From Coriobacteriia bacterium (GTDB lineage Bacteria; Actinomycetota; Coriobacteriia; Anaerosomatales; JAAXUF01), in the NCBI GenBank assembly GCA_013334745.1, contig JAAXWY010000013.1, forward strand, positions 1 to 53,414: a stretch of 53,414 nt of DNA, given 5' to 3'. This document shows, in pieces, positions 49,615 to 53,414 of the stretch. Positions within the stretch are counted from its first letter, which is position 1. Every line of letters starts with the position of its first letter. The translations under genes and the position numbers were made by a program. The notes under the pieces were generated by a model, which worked only from the letters and a program-made list of their open reading frames with translations, was not told the DNA's origin and did not search any database.

Positions 49615-51512
49615 CCTGCCGAGAACCCGCCGCCTCCGCCTCCGCCTCCGCCGCCACCCGAGAACCCGCCGCCGCCGCCGCTCGACGACGACATCTCGCT
49701 GCTGGCGATGCTCGACGCACTGGCGAACCCGCCCGCAAGCGATGAGACCGGCGAGCCGTAGCCGCTGCCCGCATACACCCACCAGTAGGTTGTCTGGAAC
49801 GCGGGATCGGAGACGAGCGTGGGCATCTTGACCCGCATCTGCTCTATCACCTGAGTTGCGATGCCGAACGTCACGGCGAGCACGAGGAAGCGGTTCCACA
49901 ACACGATGGACGCGGGCGGTACTTCGTCGAGCCGACCGAAGTCCTTGAGGTACTTCTCGACCGCCTTGTACTGCGCGTAGAGGTCGTTACCCGCGCGGCT
50001 GCGTCGCGTCATCTTGGTTGCGATGAGTGCGATGATCGCGGTCCCGGGAACCGCCACGCAGACCGGCACGACACTCTCGCCGATCACAGTTGCGAAGAAC
50101 CCGACCACGCCCACGGTGCCGGCAAGAAACGCGATGCCCACGCGCCACGACCAGCTGTTCCCCTCGAACATCCCGAGCGTATCGGCTTGCGCTTCACACG
50201 CGTCATACCAGGCCTTGAGGTCATCGGTGTAGGACTTGGGGTTGTCCTTCGCGTAGCTCTTGATCTCGTCGAGCGTGACGATCCCGCCCGCTCCGATGGT
50301 CTCGAAGAGCAGGTCGAGCAGGAGCTTGTCGGTGGGCTGGACGACGCCGTCGGGTGGCGTTGGATTGAGTCCCAGCTCGAAGCTCGGCTCCTCCTTGGCC
50401 CCCATTCCGAGGAATCCATCGGTCTGAACCACGATCTGCTTCAGCGAGACGACCTTCTTATCGGCGAGGTCCATGAGTGTGGCAGCCACATCCGAGGCGT
50501 TTGGCGTACCGAACCGCCACAGCGAGCCGATGACACCGGGCGAGAGATCCGGGCGCGGATCCTCTCGGAGGTACTCGCCGGCGAACGACGAGCGGTACTC
50601 CTTGCCATGCGCGAGGAACGCCCACAGCGCGAAGATCACGCCGCCGAGCGACAGAAGCGCGGGGATGCCGATCGCCAGCCACACCTGAACGCGCGCCTTG
50701 ATTCGCGTGTAGTTGGCGTCGTTGGCCCACTTCGCTTCCTCGTTGAGCACCGCCTGCAGGCGCGGTTCGTCGATGACCGCTGCGGCCGCAAGCGCCTCGG
50801 CGGGATACAGCACGCGTGCCTCGACGAACGTGTTCGCCGGCAGCTCGGGCACTGCAAGCGTGACCGCACCATCGGCTGCGATGTCGACGGTGCCCGTCAG
50901 CGGTCCGTGCGCCCAGGCTCGGACCTGCTCTTTGCTCACGGCTGCGGGGGGCGCGATCGTCACGTTCACCGGCCCGGCGGAAAGCGACGTCCGGTCGCCC
51001 ACGAACTGCCAGTACAGCTCGCCGGTGTCGGCGTAGCGCTTCGCCGCGCCGCGGGCCACGTACTCGATGCGGTACTCGATGGTCTCGTCGAGCGCTGAGA
51101 ACGCCACGTGCGCCGTCACGCCGCCACCGTCGTCGACAACCGAGTACGTGCCGGTTCCGAACGCCGTGCCGTCGACGAGCTCGAGATCCTGCTCGATGCC
51201 GTTGCGGATCGCCGTCACGCCCACGACCTCGATGCCCTGTGAACCGGTCTCGCGCAGGTCCCACTCGACCCAGCTGAACTGGCCATCGAACGTGACCTCA
51301 CGATGCTCGACGACGGCCAGGTCGCCGTTGGGCGCGACGGTCGACTCGATGGAGATCGACCCGATCGAGAAGTCCTTGGCGAGGGCCGCGGTCGGCGAGA
51401 CGGCCGCGACAGCGAGGACGGCTGCGAGTAACCCGGCACGTGCCAGCATCGCAAACCGCGCAGCAGCCGAGCGGCGCCCACGCGCGCCGGCGAAACGCTC
51501 GACGAAGGACAT
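49611..51512 (-). CDS. DUF2207 membrane protein with glycine-rich tail
   Basis: 633 residues. Signal peptide (about 1-45), then the extracytoplasmic DUF2207 beta domain (I-x-S-T-V-A-P-N-G-D-L-A-V-V-E-H-R and W-x-L-R). Membrane segments lie near 270 and 450-490, with a cytoplasmic stretch between. The end is very Gly/Ser-rich (SSGGGGGFSGGGGGGG), a hallmark of the family. Function unknown. Its ATG overlaps the tadA stop by one base (TGATG), so translation is probably coupled. The gene is convergent with ligD. Confidence 0.88.
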   Translation of the reverse strand: MSFVERFAGARGRRSAAARFAMLARAGLLAAVLAVAAVSPTAALAKDFSIGSISIESTVAPNGDLAVVEHREVTFDGQFSWVEWDLRETGSQGIEVVGVTAIRNGIEQDLELVDGTAFGTGTYSVVDDGGGVTAHVAFSALDETIEYRIEYVARGAAKRYADTGELYWQFVGDRTSLSAGPVNVTIAPPAAVSKEQVRAWAHGPLTGTVDIAADGAVTLAVPELPANTFVEARVLYPAEALAAAAVIDEPRLQAVLNEEAKWANDANYTRIKARVQVWLAIGIPALLSLGGVIFALWAFLAHGKEYRSSFAGEYLREDPRPDLSPGVIGSLWRFGTPNASDVAATLMDLADKKVVSLKQIVVQTDGFLGMGAKEEPSFELGLNPTPPDGVVQPTDKLLLDLLFETIGAGGIVTLDEIKSYAKDNPKSYTDDLKAWYDACEAQADTLGMFEGNSWSWRVGIAFLAGTVGVVGFFATVIGESVVPVCVAVPGTAIIALIATKMTRRSRAGNDLYAQYKAVEKYLKDFGRLDEVPPASIVLWNRFLVLAVTFGIATQVIEQMRVKMPTLVSDPAFQTTYWWVYAGSGYGSPVSSLAGGFASASSIASSEMSSSSGGGGGFSGGGGGGGGGGGFSAG

Positions 51513-51973
51513 CACTGCCGCTCCTCCCTCAGTCGCCGGAAGAAGTCGCGCAGAAGCTCTGCGGACTCATCGGCGAGAACTCCCGTGCTCACCTCGAAGC
51601 GATGGTTGAGGCGCTCGTCGCTCGACAGGTCGTACAGAGTGCCGAGCGCACCGGCCTTGGGGTCGGGCGCCGCGTACACGCAGCGCGCGATGCGGGCCTG
51701 ATGCATGAGCCCCGCGCACATCGGGCACGGCTCGAGCGTCACGTAGACGGTGCAGTCCGAGAGGCGCCAGCGGCCGAGCTTTGAGGCGGCATCGCGAATC
51801 GCGAGGAACTCAGCGTGGCCTGCGGGGTCGTGGTCGACCTCACGGCGATTCATGCCACTAGCGACGACAGCGCCGTCACAGACGACGACAGCGCCGATCG
51901 GCACCTCGCCGATCTCGCCGGCCGCGCGTGCCTGCGCGAGCGCCAACGCCATGTAGACCTCATCGGAGTGCAT
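51512..51973 (-). CDS. tadA: tRNA adenosine(34) deaminase / nucleoside deaminase
   Basis: 153 residues from ATG 51973 (GAGG upstream; a longer start at 52015 adds residues the family lacks). Zinc deaminase motifs: G-H-A-E-F with the zinc His and catalytic Glu, and P-C-P-M-C-A-G with the two zinc Cys. The E-V-P-I-G-A-V-V-V strand is typical of TadA, which makes inosine at the wobble position of tRNA-Arg(ACG). Other nucleoside deaminases share the motifs, so the symbol is likely but not certain. Confidence 0.85.
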   Translation of the reverse strand: MHSDEVYMALALAQARAAGEIGEVPIGAVVVCDGAVVASGMNRREVDHDPAGHAEFLAIRDAASKLGRWRLSDCTVYVTLEPCPMCAGLMHQARIARCVYAAPDPKAGALGTLYDLSSDERLNHRFEVSTGVLADESAELLRDFFRRLREERQ

Positions 51974-52049
51974 ACCGGATCCTCGCTCGGGAGGGACGAC
52001 ACTGCGTGACTCCATGGTAGCCCGAGTGAGACCGCGTGGGTGAGCGGGT

Positions 52050-53414
52050 CTACTCGAGCGTGAGCCTGACAGAGGTCACGCAGTCGAGTGTGCCTTCCTC
52101 GACGAACCCGAGCTCGGATACGACGCGCAGCATGCGGCGGTTGTTCGAGTCGATGAATCCGCTGATCTCTCGCAGACCCTTCTCCTGAGCGATGCCGATG
52201 ATGACGTCGGTCAGCTTGAACCCGAGCCCGCGACCCTGGAACTCATCGTGCACGAGCACCGCGAACTCACCGCGGCCACGATCCGCCTCGCCCATCAGCC
52301 GAGCCACTCCGATGATCCGCTTCTTCTTGCCCTTGGTGTACTCGGCAACGATCGCCATCTCACGGTCGTAATCGATGTTGGTGAACCGCACGAGCATCTC
52401 GTGGGATACGTTGACGAGGTTGCCGAGGAAGCGGCCCCGCAGCGTCTCCTCGGACGTGGTGGCGAGCAGTTCCGCTTCCATCGGCTCGTCCTCGGGCCGT
52501 ATCGGCCGCAAGATGACATCTGTGCCGTCCGAAAGTCTCCACGGCGTGACGTAGCGTGTGGGATACGGCGTGATGACGAGGTGCGGGAACTTGGGTTTGC
52601 CATCGAGCACACACTGATCGACGACGATGCGTGCGTCGACCGCCTGCGCCTTGCCCCCCGCGATGACAATCGGATTGATGTCGATCTCGGATATCTCGGG
52701 GAAGTCGACGACTATGTTCGAGAGCATCGTCAGCAGCTCTTCGAGTTCTTCAACGCGTGGCGCCACAACGCCCTTGCGAGGCGACACGAGCGTCTTGAAG
52801 ATGCGGGTCTCCTCCATCATGCGGCGTGCGAGCGTCTGGTTGAGCGGTGGCAGGCCCACGGCGAAGTCGGCGAGTCCTTCGGCGCCAACCCCTCCGGCGC
52901 CGAACACGAGCACCGAGCCGAACTGCTGATCCCGCTTCATCCCGAGGATCAACTCGTAGTCGACCTCGCGGACCATCTGCTGCACCGCTACGCCCTCGAT
53001 GACGGCTTTGGGTGCACGCTTCTTGACCCGCTTCATCATTCGCGAGTACGCCGACTCGAGATCGGCGGGAGAGCAGACGCCCACCTCCACACCGCCGGCG
53101 GCGCTCTTGTGGGTGATGTCGTGCGAGACGATCTTGAGCACCACCGGATAGCCGATCTTCTTCGCCGCCGCAAGTGCCTCTTCGAGGTTGTCGGTGAGGA
53201 CCTGCGCGATGACCGGGAAGCCGTAAGTGGTGATGAAGCGCTTCGACTCCTCCTCGGTGAGCACGGTCCTGCCACTGCGAGCGACGCGTCGCAGCATCGC
53301 CTGCAGGTTGTGCTTTGGAGGGGCCACGTCGATGGGAAGCTCGGCAGGGGTCTCGTAGAGGAGCTCGAGGTTGCGCGCGTACTGATACATGCCGAGATAC
53401 GTGCGTACGCCTTC
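52050..53414 (-). CDS. ADP-forming acyl-CoA synthetase-like protein with C-terminal GNAT (PatZ-like), 5' end beyond window
   Basis: The last 454 codons of a gene still open at the right edge (the frame continues as E-G-V-R-T-Y-L-G before the internal Met). An ATP-grasp domain (about the first 260 visible residues) carries G-Y-P-V-V-L-K-I-V-S-H-D-I-T-H-K-S and the glycine-rich V-F-G-A-G-G-V-G. A GNAT domain follows with Q-G-R-G-L-G as the acetyl-CoA loop. This matches the C-terminal half of PatZ/Pat-type protein lysine acetyltransferases, which modify acetyl-CoA synthetase and other enzymes. The missing N-terminal half should hold the CoA-binding and CoA-ligase domains. Confidence 0.88.
   Translation of the reverse strand, partial: EGVRTYLGMYQYARNLELLYETPAELPIDVAPPKHNLQAMLRRVARSGRTVLTEEESKRFITTYGFPVIAQVLTDNLEEALAAAKKIGYPVVLKIVSHDITHKSAAGGVEVGVCSPADLESAYSRMMKRVKKRAPKAVIEGVAVQQMVREVDYELILGMKRDQQFGSVLVFGAGGVGAEGLADFAVGLPPLNQTLARRMMEETRIFKTLVSPRKGVVAPRVEELEELLTMLSNIVVDFPEISEIDINPIVIAGGKAQAVDARIVVDQCVLDGKPKFPHLVITPYPTRYVTPWRLSDGTDVILRPIRPEDEPMEAELLATTSEETLRGRFLGNLVNVSHEMLVRFTNIDYDREMAIVAEYTKGKKKRIIGVARLMGEADRGRGEFAVLVHDEFQGRGLGFKLTDVIIGIAQEKGLREISGFIDSNNRRMLRVVSELGFVEEGTLDCVTSVRLTLE

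Overview
This 53.4 kb window comes from a high-GC bacterial chromosome. It is most likely an actinobacterium. A Coriobacteriia-like (OPB41/Anaerosomatales-type) host would fit the mix of multiheme cytochrome, large exported repeat proteins, PASTA and DUF2207 proteins, Ku/LigD and a hut operon, but that placement is inference. There are two tRNA-Ser genes and no rRNA. No CRISPR array or classical insertion sequence was seen.

Left third (1-23.5 kb): exported proteins. A giant FG-GAP repeat protein (at least 4,088 residues, minus strand) runs off the left edge. It is preceded by a leader with mutually exclusive stems and faces a small PAS-only protein. Next come a secreted zinc phospholipase C-like protein with a perfect CRP-type palindrome upstream, a two-gene unit (small exported protein plus pentaheme cytochrome c carrying Fn3 domains), an M13 metallopeptidase and an exported beta-propeller protein. 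The giant protein and the cytochrome carry the same C-terminal beta-sandwich domain, which suggests a shared way of being displayed or anchored at the cell surface.

Middle (23.6-32 kb): a thymidylate-synthase-fold protein, a GT-C-like membrane protein, an EamA transporter, a PASTA protein with PASTA repeats on both sides of its membrane segment, an intergenic cluster of hairpins, a LURP-one/tubby-like protein, a CPBP protease, tRNA-Ser(CGA) and an acyltransferase. Two single genes here, the beta-propeller gene and the acyltransferase, are each flanked by perfect 18-21 bp direct repeats, like footprints of single-gene insertions. The second pair duplicates the -35 region of the tRNA-Ser promoter.

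Right part (32-53.4 kb): the histidine degradation genes hutG (divergent) and hutHUI; a lipoprotein and a small membrane protein; a hybrid histidine kinase with two receiver-only regulators; an SNase-like lipoprotein, an L,D-transpeptidase and tRNA-Ser(GGA); a polytopic membrane protein; a run of small membrane or stress-type proteins (holin-4_2-like, DUF1269, DUF2177) leading into ku-ligD (bacterial end joining); then DUF2207, tadA and a truncated acyl-CoA synthetase/GNAT gene at the right edge. ligD contains an in-frame TAG exactly where the family has the Lys of its SG(S)KGLH motif. The stop separates the polymerase catalytic Asp pair from the third Asp.
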